Shown: positions 18,866-28,484, numbered from the stretch's first letter. The stretch: 64,000 nucleotides of DNA from Chitinophaga sp. CF118 (GCF_900112615.1 NZ_FOMK01000012.1:141108-205107); one strand, 5' to 3'. Program-made: numbers and translations. Notes: a model not told the origin generated them from the letters alone.

Positions 18866-20065
18866 TTACAGCTTAATACTCTCTGCTATTATTTTTTTTT
18901 CCTGAACTGCAGGCTTCCTGCTTCCATGCAGGTAATATCCAATAAAAGTGTATCGTACAAACCATTGGTAGGTAGCCAGTGATATAATAACAGGTAAAAT
19001 GAAGCTGATTAATGGTTTCAGTGGTCCCCACAGAGAAGTACTGCCAAGCCAGATCTGTACTGCATCTACAATTGCTACATGCACAAGGTATGCCCAGTAA
19101 GAAGAATCAGACAGATATCGCATAACAGGAGATTCTGCGTTTACAAACCGAAGGAAAATACCCAGTAATCCTAATACGAGCGTTACGGTTGTAACGGACA
19201 TTAATACTTTTATCATCCAGTCTTCTTGTATATAATTGCTTCCAACGGCTGGGAAGTAGGCAAAAGAATATACAATTGCTGCACAAAAAATGCCTATAGT
19301 CATAAAAAGCGTTCCCCGTCTTTTTAACATAGGGAAGTATTTGGGCATATTACCGTGCAATACCCATCCTGCATAAACGAACAGGCCGTAATACAAGATA
19401 TAAGCTATCCTGGGTCTGAGCCCGGGTGTATATTGTATATAAGGTGAGTCGAACAGCTGTAGTGTCAGGAATGACAGGATAATGAGTAGTGGTGCCGCCA
19501 GTGCTGGATTCACTCCCAGCAACAGAATGCGGGCAGTTAGTGTATTTTTCTTCATCAAAGGTCTACGCCAATTCAGAATAAAGATCCCTATCACATAAAA
19601 TAGTGACAGGTAATAGAGGAACCATAGATGTAGCGGCCCTCTCCAGATGAAAATATCGTGTATTATGGTGAGCAGATCGTTTATTGTAAAATGAGAGCCT
19701 CCTGCAGTAACGGAATTAAATACACCTGGCAGGTAGGTGAGGGGTAATATCGTGAACAGACCTATTATAAAGGGGAGAAGGATCCGTTGCGTCCGGTGTT
19801 TGATAAACGAAGCTACGCCTACGCGATAGTAGAGCAGGCGAAAGAAGAACCCTGCGATCAGGTAAAACAATTGCATCCGGAAAGTGTGGATGAAAAAGAA
19901 GATCAGGTCGAAAGCGTTGTTATGATACAATGGATCCTGGTACATTTCTTCAAAGGGCCTAACGGTATAAGCCATTACTGCATGTAATAAAATACCAAGA
20001 AACATGGCAAGAGCTCTTAACGCATCCATGCTGGAAATACGGGTTGTATTGGCTGATGCTGGCAT
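18866..20065 (-). CDS. acyltransferase 3 family protein (OpgC-like)
   Basis: A 399-aa multi-pass acyltransferase with the start SSMDALRALAMFLGILLHAVMAY, FFFIHTFRMQLFYLIAGFF, the LWFLYYLSLFYV segment and YWAYLVHVAIVDAVQ near the end. This pattern is closest to the glucan-modifying OpgC/MdoC branch of the acyltransferase-3 family. It is the third such gene in the locus. It starts 14 bp after the stop of the GT2 gene at 20080, so the two form one minus-strand unit. Start could be the ATG at 20065 or the Met 13 codons later (MDALRA). Substrate is probably a surface polysaccharide sugar, inferred from context. Confidence 0.85.
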   Translation of the reverse strand: MPASANTTRISSMDALRALAMFLGILLHAVMAYTVRPFEEMYQDPLYHNNAFDLIFFFIHTFRMQLFYLIAGFFFRLLYYRVGVASFIKHRTQRILLPFIIGLFTILPLTYLPGVFNSVTAGGSHFTINDLLTIIHDIFIWRGPLHLWFLYYLSLFYVIGIFILNWRRPLMKKNTLTARILLLGVNPALAAPLLIILSFLTLQLFDSPYIQYTPGLRPRIAYILYYGLFVYAGWVLHGNMPKYFPMLKRRGTLFMTIGIFCAAIVYSFAYFPAVGSNYIQEDWMIKVLMSVTTVTLVLGLLGIFLRFVNAESPVMRYLSDSSYWAYLVHVAIVDAVQIWLGSTSLWGPLKPLISFILPVIISLATYQWFVRYTFIGYYLHGSRKPAVQEKKIIAESIKL

Positions 20066-20079
20066 GAGTAAAATTTAGA

Positions 20080-21267
20080 TCATATATTAATATAGGTTAC
20101 TTCCCGATGTGCTTTTTCCCACACGGAGGACTGTTGTTTTCTGATGTACTTGAAAAAACCTTCATATATCGCTACGTTCATGAAGGTGAAGTAAAAAGGT
20201 ATATAGCAGGGTTTGAACTTTATATTTTTAGATGCAAGGAACCATCCTGCCAGTGCCAGCAGGTAAAAGATTACCTGTGCAAAGAGAATGGAGGTATAAA
20301 ACCAGCCAGCCTGGAAGTAAGTGAGCACTGCTGCTGACAGCAACAACAGAGAAAGGCTTAGTGGGCTTAATGTCCAGCGTAATACCCGGTGTGAGATGTA
20401 TTGAAATGACAGCAGGGGATAACGGAAAATATTCAACAGATTTTTAAGCATCACGATTGACTGAAATCCGCCAGCGCTGATCCTTACTTTCCGTTTATGT
20501 TCTTCTTTAATATCCATAGAGGGGGCTTCCATTGCATATGCGTCTGGCGCATAAGCTATGCGGTATCCCATCTGGTTCACCCGCAGTGAAATAATGAAGT
20601 CGTCCAGTATTACGGATGTATCTACAGGAGAGAACAGGCTGGTACGTATGGAAAATAATTCTCCTGCGGCACCTACTACGGTATAAAAGGCCGCATCCAG
20701 TTTTTTCAACAGGGATTCATATTTCCAGTAAATGCCTTCTGTGGCTGCTGCGGTGTTACCATCCTGCATTAATACCTTCTTTTCCCCGGCAACTCCTCCT
20801 GTTTTTTCATCGCGGTAATGTTTTACTATATTCTTTACTGCCGACACATTTAATAATGTATTGGCATCGCAGAAGATCACGAAAGGAGTAGTAACTATCT
20901 TCATTGCACGATTAATCGCAGCCGTTTTCCCTTTTCTCTCATATTCATGCAGGGAAATAATACGGGGATATCTGCGCACTATATTTTCAGTATCATCTGA
21001 AGACCCATCTGTAATAAATATAATATCAAGCTTATGTTCCGGATAATCCAATGCAAGTGTATTGTTGATCTTTTGTTCTATAAAAGCTTCTTCATTATAG
21101 GCTGCAATAATGAGGGTAACAGAGGGTTCAAACTCAGTACTGTCATGAGTTTCAGGCTGCAAAATGCGTTTTAAACGCACCAGCAGGGCTAACAGCAAAC
21201 CATACCCGAAATAGTTATAAAACAGGATGCTAAGACTGATAAAAAATATAGATTTCATTAATAACAT
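20080..21267 (-). CDS. membrane glycosyltransferase family 2
   Basis: A 395-aa GT2 enzyme with an N-terminal membrane helix, catalytic domain and three to four C-terminal helices, like hyaluronan/poly-GlcNAc synthases. Motifs: TLIIAAYNEE, FITDGSSDDT, the DxD-like FCDANT, ILDDF as candidate catalytic base, and EEHKRKVRISAGG where processive enzymes have Q(R/Q)xRW; that last motif is not canonical here. It may synthesise or extend a glycan at the membrane. It is the first gene of a two-gene minus-strand unit, divergent from the plus-strand arm starting at 21802. Confidence 0.85.
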   Translation of the reverse strand: MLLMKSIFFISLSILFYNYFGYGLLLALLVRLKRILQPETHDSTEFEPSVTLIIAAYNEEAFIEQKINNTLALDYPEHKLDIIFITDGSSDDTENIVRRYPRIISLHEYERKGKTAAINRAMKIVTTPFVIFCDANTLLNVSAVKNIVKHYRDEKTGGVAGEKKVLMQDGNTAAATEGIYWKYESLLKKLDAAFYTVVGAAGELFSIRTSLFSPVDTSVILDDFIISLRVNQMGYRIAYAPDAYAMEAPSMDIKEEHKRKVRISAGGFQSIVMLKNLLNIFRYPLLSFQYISHRVLRWTLSPLSLSLLLLSAAVLTYFQAGWFYTSILFAQVIFYLLALAGWFLASKNIKFKPCYIPFYFTFMNVAIYEGFFKYIRKQQSSVWEKAHREVTYINI

Positions 21268-21801
21268 AAGCTAGTGGGGTAAGTAGTATAATGCAAACTT
21301 AAATAAGAAATATCACTGTGTACGTTAATAAGGGCACATAAAACCATAAATATTTATCGTTCACTCTGTAATTTACCCCGTTTACGAAGAAATCCTGACC
21401 ATTTACCAGATTGCTGATATTAAAAAATAATAATTACTATACTTTCACCTTGGATTTAGAATAAAAACCACCAAAGTTAATTAGGGACTCAGGAAAAAAT
21501 CTTTCAGATATTTTTCTTGTACTATTCAGGAATAATAAATATTTTTACCTTGAATTTAGTTGCGCCTACCAATAATTATTACCATCTCCTCTGAAATTCA
21601 CAGCTAATCCAATTTGTCCTGAAAGAACTTATGTCGCAGTATATGCGTGTTTGCGCAATTGCTGAGACGGCGTTTATACTGGGAATAATTTTACACTACC
21701 TTATCCTCCTGGAAGATCGAGAAAAACCATTTACCCCAATCTGTAGCGTTTGGTTACGGCAGGGGAGTGATGGATCTTTTATTTTGTAAACCGGAGATTA
21801 A
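21268..21801. other. divergent intergenic region with duplicated motif
   Basis: 534 bp between the divergent arms of the polysaccharide locus. It should contain both promoters. A 16-bp motif occurs twice exactly 100 bp apart: TTCACCTTGGATTTAG (21444-21459) and TTTACCTTGAATTTAG (21544-21559). A 52-codon open frame (21631-21789) ends 12 bp before the receiver gene; it has one hydrophobic stretch but no other support and is not called as a gene. Confidence 0.45.
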
Positions 21802-22191
21802 ATGAAGAAGAAGACAATTTTAGTAGTGGATGATAGCGCCCCAATGAGGATCTTACTGGAAGCAATGCTAGGCCATAAATATAAGGTCTTTGCTGCTACA
21901 GATGGATTGGTGGCTACCATGTGGTTATCTAACGGAAATATGCCAGACATGATTATTACAGATATTCAGATGCCGAATATTGACGGATGGCAACTAACAA
22001 AGAATTTATCCGGGAATGCATTATACAGCGATATACCTGTTATAGTACTGACTGGTATGGACCTGAATGGCAATGTACCATTATATCCAAATGTAGCAAG
22101 AGTTATGAATAAACCGTTTGATCCTGTAAGGCTGATCGAGATTGTAGATCATTATCTGCACGCAAGAGAGTCTGTAAGTATTGCAGGGTAA
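21802..22191 (+). CDS. stand-alone CheY-like response regulator receiver
   Basis: A 129-aa single receiver domain without output domain. Asp10 and Asp11 form the acidic pocket, Asp54 (IITDIQMP) is the phosphoacceptor, Thr84 (VLTG) and Lys104 (MNKPF) complete the active site, so it looks fully functional. It is the first gene of the plus-strand polysaccharide arm, 61 bp upstream of the sugar transferase, which itself carries a receiver-like N-terminal region. A regulatory role over synthesis or export by phosphotransfer and protein-protein contact is likely. No kinase gene is adjacent; the kinase must be elsewhere. Confidence 0.9.
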   Translation: MKKKTILVVDDSAPMRILLEAMLGHKYKVFAATDGLVATMWLSNGNMPDMIITDIQMPNIDGWQLTKNLSGNALYSDIPVIVLTGMDLNGNVPLYPNVARVMNKPFDPVRLIEIVDHYLHARESVSIAG

Positions 22192-22252
22192 ACGTCCCCC
22201 TTGAGTTTATGTAACCATTGTTACGTACATCAATTAAGTAAACCGAACACAT

Positions 22253-23386
22253 ATGATATCACATTTACCCCTAAACTTGCCAAAAGAGAGGAAGAAACCC
22301 GAAATGAAAGTAATTTCGTTGTCTTCCTGTGCCGTTAAGCGATATAAATTATGTATCGGGAACGAACCTTACTTTGACTGGCTTGCTAAAGAATCAGATG
22401 AGTATATCTTTATACTAAAAGATGTTGCATTATCCAAAAATGTACTAAGGGAACAGTTATATAATGGAGTTACCCCAACTTATATCATATTCAGTGTTGA
22501 TCAACGTTTGTCCGGCCTCAAAGAATTTAAGAGATTTCTTCGTTCAAGTGCTTTACTGGAACAGGTACCACTGTTTGTTTACACCGATGATATTACAGCC
22601 GAAATTAAACAACGCTTGTGTAAAATAGGCGGAATTGATGATATTATCACTCAGGCTACTCCTAAAGATGTTTTTGAAGAAAAGCTGAAGATAGCCAAAA
22701 GCATCCGTGAAATGTCCCGTGCTGCCAGTACAAAAAAAGGCCGTGTTTACAGACCTGGTCATTATATCAACCACTCTTTCAAGCGTACACTGGATATTTC
22801 CTTAGCAGGAACGGCTTTGTTATTACTGAGTCCATTATTCGCCATTATTGCAATAATGATCAAACTGGGCTCCCAGGGTCCGGTATTTTATATTTCACAT
22901 CGTGCAGGTACCCGTTACAGAATTTTTAAGTTTTACAAGTTCCGGACTATGATAGTGGATGCTGATAAACAGGTAGCAGAGATGACACACCTGAATCAGT
23001 ATGATGCGAATGCTTCCGGTCCTGTATTCTTCAAAGTGACGGATGATCCAAGGGTTACCAGACTGGGTTCATTTCTCAGGAATACAAGCCTGGATGAAAT
23101 TCCTCAGCTGTTTAATGTCATCCTGGGAGATATGTCGCTGGTAGGTAACCGTCCGCTGCCTTTGTATGAAGCTGCTACCCTGACGACTGATGATTTTGCC
23201 GGCCGGTTTATGGCTCCTGCAGGCATCACCGGACTTTGGCAGATCAAAAAAAGAGGCAATAAAGATATGAGTGTAAAGGAAAGAATAAGTCTTGATATTG
23301 ATTACGCCGAAAAACATAGCATACTCTATGATATTTGGATACTGGCCAATACACCGGGTGCTATGCGACAAAAGAATAATGTATAA
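22253..23386 (+). CDS. receiver-like domain fused to polyprenyl-phosphate sugar-1-phosphate transferase
   Basis: A 377-aa protein. Residues ~18-150 look like a degenerate receiver fold: alternating strands and helices such as EYIFILKDVAL, PTYIIFSVDQRL, VPLFVYTDD and GGIDDIITQATP, but no convincing phosphoacceptor Asp. Residues ~175-377 form a bacterial sugar transferase (WcaJ/PglC family): HSFKRTLDISLAGTALLLL membrane hairpin, FYKFRTM, FLRNTSLDEIPQLFNVILGDMSLVGNRP and the GITGLWQ end. It would transfer a sugar-1-phosphate to undecaprenyl phosphate, the first step of repeat-unit synthesis. Only one predicted membrane segment, so it resembles the short monotopic class. The fusion plus the adjacent CheY-like gene suggest direct signalling control of the initiating enzyme. 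Confidence 0.8.
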   Translation: MISHLPLNLPKERKKPEMKVISLSSCAVKRYKLCIGNEPYFDWLAKESDEYIFILKDVALSKNVLREQLYNGVTPTYIIFSVDQRLSGLKEFKRFLRSSALLEQVPLFVYTDDITAEIKQRLCKIGGIDDIITQATPKDVFEEKLKIAKSIREMSRAASTKKGRVYRPGHYINHSFKRTLDISLAGTALLLLSPLFAIIAIMIKLGSQGPVFYISHRAGTRYRIFKFYKFRTMIVDADKQVAEMTHLNQYDANASGPVFFKVTDDPRVTRLGSFLRNTSLDEIPQLFNVILGDMSLVGNRPLPLYEAATLTTDDFAGRFMAPAGITGLWQIKKRGNKDMSVKERISLDIDYAEKHSILYDIWILANTPGAMRQKNNV

Positions 23387-23409
23387 ATTTTAATACCACC
23401 GGATACGAT

Positions 23410-24321
23410 ATGAGTTTCAAGAACCGAACACCATTGGTGTCTATTATTGCCCTAAACTATAACCAGACAACTGTTACGTGCGAATTCCTGGAGTCTACAA
23501 AGAAGTTAACCTACAGCAACTTTGAAACAATTGTTGTTGATAACGGTTCTGCTGTAGATCCCACCCAACAGATCAATGCGGGTAATTACCCGAATGTAAA
23601 GCTGTTCCTTAGTCCTGTTAATCTTGGTTTTACAGGGGGGAACAACCTGGGGATAGAACATGCAAAGGGAGATTTTATTTTTATTGTGAACAATGATACG
23701 GAGGTTACACCAGACCTGCTAACACATCTGTTAAATCCTTTCTTTGAGGATGCTTCTATAGGTGTTGTATGCCCCAAAATCCGTTTCTATCATCATTCAA
23801 ATGTGATTCAGTATGCTGGCTTTCACAAAATGAACCTGCTTACCGGTCGTACCTGGGCTGTAGGCAGCAAGGAAGAGGACAAAGGACAACATGATGTTTC
23901 CGGGCCTACCTGGTGTGCTCATGGTGCAGCTATGATGGTAAAACGTGAAGTTATTGAGAAAGTAGGCCGGTTTGCTGATAAATTCTTTATCTATTACGAA
24001 GAATCTGACTGGTCTGCACGCATTTTACGTGCAGGGTATAAGATCTATTATAATTCAGATGGACTCATTTTCCATAAAGAGTCTATCACAATGGGGAAAG
24101 AGAGTCCTGTGAAAGCATATTATCATACACGCAACCGGATTCTGTATATGCGCAGGAATTCGAATAAACTGCAACTGACTGCTTTCCTGTTCTTCTTTAG
24201 TTTCCTCACTTTCCCTAAAGCTGTCTGCACATATGCACTAAAAGGGCAGTTCAAACATTTAAAATCATTTATTAGGGGAACTTTCTGGAATCTGACAACT
24301 TCAAGTTATTCACCTGTTTAA
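23410..24321 (+). CDS. glycosyltransferase family 2 (rhamnosyltransferase-like)
   Basis: A 303-aa cytoplasmic GT2. Motifs: VSIIALNYNQ, the nucleotide-binding IVVDNGSAVD, FTGGNNLGI, the DxD-equivalent FIVNNDTEV, and CAHGAAMMVKREVIEKVG with YYEESDWSARILRAGY, which contains the putative catalytic ED/W motif. This pattern is typical of WbbL/RfbF-type rhamnosyl or similar transferases. It follows the sugar transferase by 23 bp and precedes the epimerase by 11 bp. It probably adds an early sugar of the repeat unit; sugar identity cannot be read from sequence. Confidence 0.85.
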   Translation: MSFKNRTPLVSIIALNYNQTTVTCEFLESTKKLTYSNFETIVVDNGSAVDPTQQINAGNYPNVKLFLSPVNLGFTGGNNLGIEHAKGDFIFIVNNDTEVTPDLLTHLLNPFFEDASIGVVCPKIRFYHHSNVIQYAGFHKMNLLTGRTWAVGSKEEDKGQHDVSGPTWCAHGAAMMVKREVIEKVGRFADKFFIYYEESDWSARILRAGYKIYYNSDGLIFHKESITMGKESPVKAYYHTRNRILYMRRNSNKLQLTAFLFFFSFLTFPKAVCTYALKGQFKHLKSFIRGTFWNLTTSSYSPV

Positions 24322-24332
24322 ATCATATAACT

Positions 24333-25358
24333 ATGACAAAAATTACATCACTCGTTACCGGCGGAGCCGGATTTATTGGCTCTCATGTTGTGAAACACTG
24401 CCTGGCACTGGGACATGAAGTAATTGTGCTGGACGACCTGAGCGGCGGATTTGAAGATCATATTCCTGCAGGTGCAATATTTGTACAGGGGTCTGTGTCT
24501 GATGAGAACCTGGTAACCGCCCTGTTCGAAGAATATAACTTTGACTATGTATATCATCTTGCCGCTTATGCTGCAGAGGGTTTATCTCACTTTATCCGCC
24601 GCTTTAATTATAACAATAACCTGATTGGTAGTATTAACCTGATCAATGAGTCAATAAAGCATAAGATAAAATGTTTCGTATTCACTTCTTCCATCGCAGT
24701 ATATGGTGCCGGTCAGTTGCCAATGCGTGAAGAAATGGTACCTATGCCGGAAGATCCGTATGGCGTATCCAAATATGCAGTAGAACTGGATCTGAAAGCT
24801 GCACATGAAATGTTTGGTTTGAACTATGTAGTGTTCCGTCCGCATAATGTATATGGCGAAAACCAGAACATAGGTGATAAATACCGTAACGTAATCGGGA
24901 TCTTCATGAACCAGATCATGCAGGGACAGCCACTGACCATCTTTGGTGATGGCGAACAGACAAGGGCATTCAGTTATATCGATGATGTAGCTATTCCTAT
25001 TACTAACAGCGTGAATATTCCTGAGGCTTACAACCAGGTATTCAATATCGGTGCAGACAAACCTTATACCGTTAATGAACTGGTGAAAGTAGTAGGTGAA
25101 TGCTTCGGCGTGCAACCAGATGTCACTCATCTGCAGGCCCGTAATGAAGTTATGCATGCTTACTCCGATCATACGAAAGCACATAGCATTTTTGGTAAAG
25201 GCAGTGGCGTAAGCTTACTGGATGGTATCAAAGTGATGGCTGCATGGGCAGAAAAGGTAGGCGCCCGCAAGAGTAAAGAATTTGAAAACATAGAGATCTA
25301 CGAAAAATTGCCGCAGGGTTGGGAAAAGAAGGCTCAGCCTGAAATAATCCCCGCATAA
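24333..25358 (+). CDS. NAD-dependent sugar epimerase/dehydratase (GalE-like, extended SDR)
   Basis: A 341-aa extended short-chain dehydrogenase. N-terminal Rossmann motif TGGAGFIGSHV, DDLSGG after beta 2, catalytic region FTSSIAVYG and the YGVSKYA Tyr/Lys pair, then FRPHNVYGENQ and FSYIDDVA. This fits nucleotide-sugar 4-epimerases (UDP-Glc/UDP-GlcNAc type). It would supply an activated sugar to the neighbouring glycosyltransferases. The stop and the start of the next gene share a base (TAATG at 25356-25360), a sign of translational coupling. Confidence 0.85.
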   Translation: MTKITSLVTGGAGFIGSHVVKHCLALGHEVIVLDDLSGGFEDHIPAGAIFVQGSVSDENLVTALFEEYNFDYVYHLAAYAAEGLSHFIRRFNYNNNLIGSINLINESIKHKIKCFVFTSSIAVYGAGQLPMREEMVPMPEDPYGVSKYAVELDLKAAHEMFGLNYVVFRPHNVYGENQNIGDKYRNVIGIFMNQIMQGQPLTIFGDGEQTRAFSYIDDVAIPITNSVNIPEAYNQVFNIGADKPYTVNELVKVVGECFGVQPDVTHLQARNEVMHAYSDHTKAHSIFGKGSGVSLLDGIKVMAAWAEKVGARKSKEFENIEIYEKLPQGWEKKAQPEIIPA

Positions 25359-26491
25359 TGCGTAATAAAAAGAAAATAAAGGTATTGCAGGCCATCCGCC
25401 AGGGTTTGGTGGGTGGCGGCGAATCTCATGTACTGAGCCTGGTAAACGCACTGGATAAAAACCAGTTCGAACCGGTGGTACTGTCTTTTACAGATGGTCC
25501 CATGATCACGCGCTTACAGGAAATGGGAATCCGCCATTATGTAATACCATCTCTTAAAGCATTTGATGTATCATGCTGGATGCAGGTAAGATCACTGATC
25601 CGGGAAGAGGAGATAGACATTGTACATGCGCACGGATCACGTGCTGCCAGCAATCTCTTCCTTCCTGCAAAATTAAGTGGTCGTCCTTTGCTCTATACAA
25701 TTCATGGCTGGTCATTTCACGACGACCAGCCTTGTGTACAAAAGCAATTGAGGGTATGGTCGGAAATGTTGCTCACCAAAGGTACCCGGGCTAATATTTC
25801 AGTATCGGCTTCCAACAGGGAAACCGGTGTGAAACATTTTTCAGGTTTCAGATCTACCGTCATTAATAATGGTATTGACCTGCAGCGCTTCAACCCGGAT
25901 GCAACACATACAGATGTACGAAAGGAACTAAACATTCCTTCTCATCATACTGTTGTAGGATATATCGCGAGGATTACCGCGCAGAAAGATCCGATCACAC
26001 TGGTACATGCATTTAAGGCAGTACTGGACCAGCACAGAGATATTACTTTACTGGTAGTGGGTGAAGGCGATATGCAGGAAGAGATGATGCAAACGGCAAA
26101 GTTACAGGGGATAACAGATAATATTGTTTTCCTTCCTTTCCGTGCTGATGTGCCCGATCTGTTACAGGCTATTGATATTTACTGCTTGCCTTCTCTCTGG
26201 GAAGGTTTGCCTATTGGACTACTGGAAGCAATGGCGATGCGTAAAGCTGTTATTGTGACTGCTGTAGATGGCTCCAAAGAAATTGTTGCCGATGAGCAGA
26301 ACGGTTTGCTGGTGCCCGCCAGGAATCCGGCTCACCTGGCAGCAGCGATTGTACGACTGCATACAGATAAACTACTGCAAAAAAAATTACAACTGGCGGC
26401 AGCCGAAACCGTCAACCGGCATTATTGTGTACAGGGCATGACCAGACAAGTGGAAACGCTGTATCAGGACGTGCTCGATCATAAAAATTAA
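25358..26491 (+). CDS. glycosyltransferase family 4
   Basis: A 377-aa GT-B glycosyltransferase. N-terminal glycine-rich loop GLVGGGESHVLSL, VHAHGSRAASN in the acceptor domain, then NGIDLQRFNP, VGYIARITAQKDP, LVVGEGDMQEE and the donor-site EX7E motif EGLPIGLLE near residue 290. It is a retaining GT4 enzyme that probably adds one residue of the repeat unit on the cytoplasmic side. It overlaps the epimerase gene by 1 bp and is followed by the methyltransferase after 2 bp. Confidence 0.88.
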   Translation: MRNKKKIKVLQAIRQGLVGGGESHVLSLVNALDKNQFEPVVLSFTDGPMITRLQEMGIRHYVIPSLKAFDVSCWMQVRSLIREEEIDIVHAHGSRAASNLFLPAKLSGRPLLYTIHGWSFHDDQPCVQKQLRVWSEMLLTKGTRANISVSASNRETGVKHFSGFRSTVINNGIDLQRFNPDATHTDVRKELNIPSHHTVVGYIARITAQKDPITLVHAFKAVLDQHRDITLLVVGEGDMQEEMMQTAKLQGITDNIVFLPFRADVPDLLQAIDIYCLPSLWEGLPIGLLEAMAMRKAVIVTAVDGSKEIVADEQNGLLVPARNPAHLAAAIVRLHTDKLLQKKLQLAAAETVNRHYCVQGMTRQVETLYQDVLDHKN

Positions 26492-26493
26492 TA

Positions 26494-27267
26494 ATGGCAA
26501 CTACACCTACTTTAACATACGAATACGACCGGATAGCTGACCGGAAACGACTGGATTTTATCAGTGACGCTATCAGCAGCAAAGCACAATCCAATGCTAA
26601 AATACTGGATGTGGGTTGTGGGAATGGTGTTATCAGCCGCCATCTTGGTAAACTCGGTTTTAATGTACTTGGTATCGATGTAAGCGAACAAACTATTGCA
26701 CGCGCTCATGAACTGAATACATTGCCTAATGTATTTTTTGAAGTGATCAGTGCTGAACAGCTGGTTGCACAAGGAGATACATTTGATGCTATCATCTGCA
26801 GCGAAGTACTCGAACATTTAGATAATCCGTCTTCACTCCTCAAAGTATTATATCAATCTCTCAAACCGGATGGTCTCCTGATCGTAACAGTGCCCAATGG
26901 CAGCGGTCCGCGCGAACTGTTTGTGACCCGCCCTGTATTGAAAATGCGGAGGAGTAACAACTGGGCATGGAAGCTGATCGTGAAAGTAAAAACGCTATTG
27001 GGATATAGTGGTACCACTGTACAATCTGCTGCTGATAACCTGGATCATATCCAGTTCTTCAAAAAATCGGACCTGGAAATATTATCGTCTGAAAATAATT
27101 TCAGGATAGTACGTTTTGGGAAAGCGAATTTTATAGAGGATGTGTTTCCTTTTTCTTTCGTGGCCAAAAAGATCCGAGGTTTGCAATGGCTTGACTGCAA
27201 AATTGCAGATGCTCTGCCATACCGGTTCACGGGAGGATTCTTTTCAGTTTGGGTAAAAGCAAAATGA
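26494..27267 (+). CDS. SAM-dependent class I methyltransferase
   Basis: A 257-aa methyltransferase of the UbiG/Methyltransf_11-type fold. Motif I is ILDVGCGNGVISRHL, motif II VLGIDVSEQTI, acidic SEVLEHL around motif IV and GLLIVTVPNGSG thereafter. In a glycan locus it may O-methylate a sugar of the repeat unit or cap chain ends; this is inferred from position. It starts 2 bp after the GT4 gene and its TGA stop overlaps the ATG of the next gene (ATGA at 27264-27267). Confidence 0.85.
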   Translation: MATTPTLTYEYDRIADRKRLDFISDAISSKAQSNAKILDVGCGNGVISRHLGKLGFNVLGIDVSEQTIARAHELNTLPNVFFEVISAEQLVAQGDTFDAIICSEVLEHLDNPSSLLKVLYQSLKPDGLLIVTVPNGSGPRELFVTRPVLKMRRSNNWAWKLIVKVKTLLGYSGTTVQSAADNLDHIQFFKKSDLEILSSENNFRIVRFGKANFIEDVFPFSFVAKKIRGLQWLDCKIADALPYRFTGGFFSVWVKAK

Positions 27268-28469
27268 TTATGTTCACAACTCTTTATATACTTTTTGCTG
27301 CCATACAATTACTGCTGGCAGCATACCTGCTGCAACCGGCATTTCTGCTGCTGGTATACAGTATTAAAAAACTATTCTTTAAGCAACGCAAGATTATCCG
27401 GTCGGAGGGTGATAAAGATTTCTCTTTTGCGGTGATTGTTACCGCGTATAAAAATCTACAACTTGTTCCTCCATTAGTAGACTCCGTATTGAAACAGACT
27501 TACCGTCATTTCAAAGTATATGTGGTAGCTGATGGTTGTGAGCAGACTGATACAGGTTATAATAATGATCCGCAGGTAAAGGTATTAGCGCCTGCAGTGA
27601 CATTGAGTGCAAAAATCAAGTCTATTGATTATGCTATCAACAATTTTGATCAGGAGCATGATGTGCTCATCATTCTGGATGCAGATAACTTGCTACATCC
27701 GGATTACCTGTCTGTACTGAATACTTATTTTAATCTTGGATATCGTGCAGTGCAGACAAATATGCTGGCCAAGAATAATGATAGTGTATATGCACAACTG
27801 GATGCTGCTGGTAATTACTTCAGCAATTTCGTAGACAGGCGTATGCGTATGGAACTGGGATTGTCTGCCAATATCTGGGGGCTGGGCATTGCAATGGAAA
27901 CAACGTTATATAAAGAAGTGGTTTATAACAACTTCCTTGGTGGGTTTGATAAAAAAATACAGGCAGATATTGTGAAGCTGATTCCGCAGCTTGCTTATGC
28001 TGAAGAAGCGATAGTGTATGATGAGAAAATAGATAGTGGTGATGCATTGGAAACACAGCGCACCCGCTGGATCAATGCGTACTTTAAATATTTCAAATAC
28101 GGTTGGAATGTATTTGTTACAGGTTTGAAACGTGGTAGTTTTAATCTGATGTTCTTTGGATTTAACTTATTACGTCCACCATTATTTCTGCAGATAAGTG
28201 GCGCCCTGTTTTTTGCAGCATTCAATTTATGGATTGACCCGACGTTGAGCATTTCGTGGATAGCGGCTCTTATTATATTCCCACTTTCTTTCCTGATTAT
28301 TGTGGCTATAATGAGCACTGATAAAGGAGTAATAAGTTCCCTCTTATACCTCCCGCTTGTATTCTTAAGGCAGGTTAGGGCATTCCTGCACATTGGCAAA
28401 GCCAATAAAGCATTCCTTCAAACTCCGAATAATAAAGTAATCTATATTGAGGACCTCCTGAAGAAATAA
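27264..28469 (+). CDS. membrane glycosyltransferase family 2 (processive-like)
   Basis: About 401 aa from the ATG at 27264, chosen over the longer TTG start at 27249 because ATGA overlaps the methyltransferase stop. One N-terminal helix, the GT2 domain with FAVIVTAYKN, VYVVADGC, the DxD ILDADN and QRTRW (the Q-x-x-R-W motif of processive enzymes), then two to three C-terminal helices. It may extend a glycan across the membrane or add a terminal sugar from the membrane face. It is the last gene of the plus-strand arm and is followed by a strong hairpin at 28485-28509. Confidence 0.85.
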   Translation: MIMFTTLYILFAAIQLLLAAYLLQPAFLLLVYSIKKLFFKQRKIIRSEGDKDFSFAVIVTAYKNLQLVPPLVDSVLKQTYRHFKVYVVADGCEQTDTGYNNDPQVKVLAPAVTLSAKIKSIDYAINNFDQEHDVLIILDADNLLHPDYLSVLNTYFNLGYRAVQTNMLAKNNDSVYAQLDAAGNYFSNFVDRRMRMELGLSANIWGLGIAMETTLYKEVVYNNFLGGFDKKIQADIVKLIPQLAYAEEAIVYDEKIDSGDALETQRTRWINAYFKYFKYGWNVFVTGLKRGSFNLMFFGFNLLRPPLFLQISGALFFAAFNLWIDPTLSISWIAALIIFPLSFLIIVAIMSTDKGVISSLLYLPLVFLRQVRAFLHIGKANKAFLQTPNNKVIYIEDLLKK

Positions 28470-28484
28470 AGTATCTTTAGGACC

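Noticed and set aside
21631..21789. 52-codon frame just before the receiver gene
   Set aside because: One hydrophobic stretch and good spacing, but no coupling overlap, family or other support; kept only as a remark.
27249..27263. TTG start for the last GT2 gene
   Set aside because: The ATG at 27264 overlaps the upstream stop as ATGA, the coupling pattern used elsewhere in this operon.
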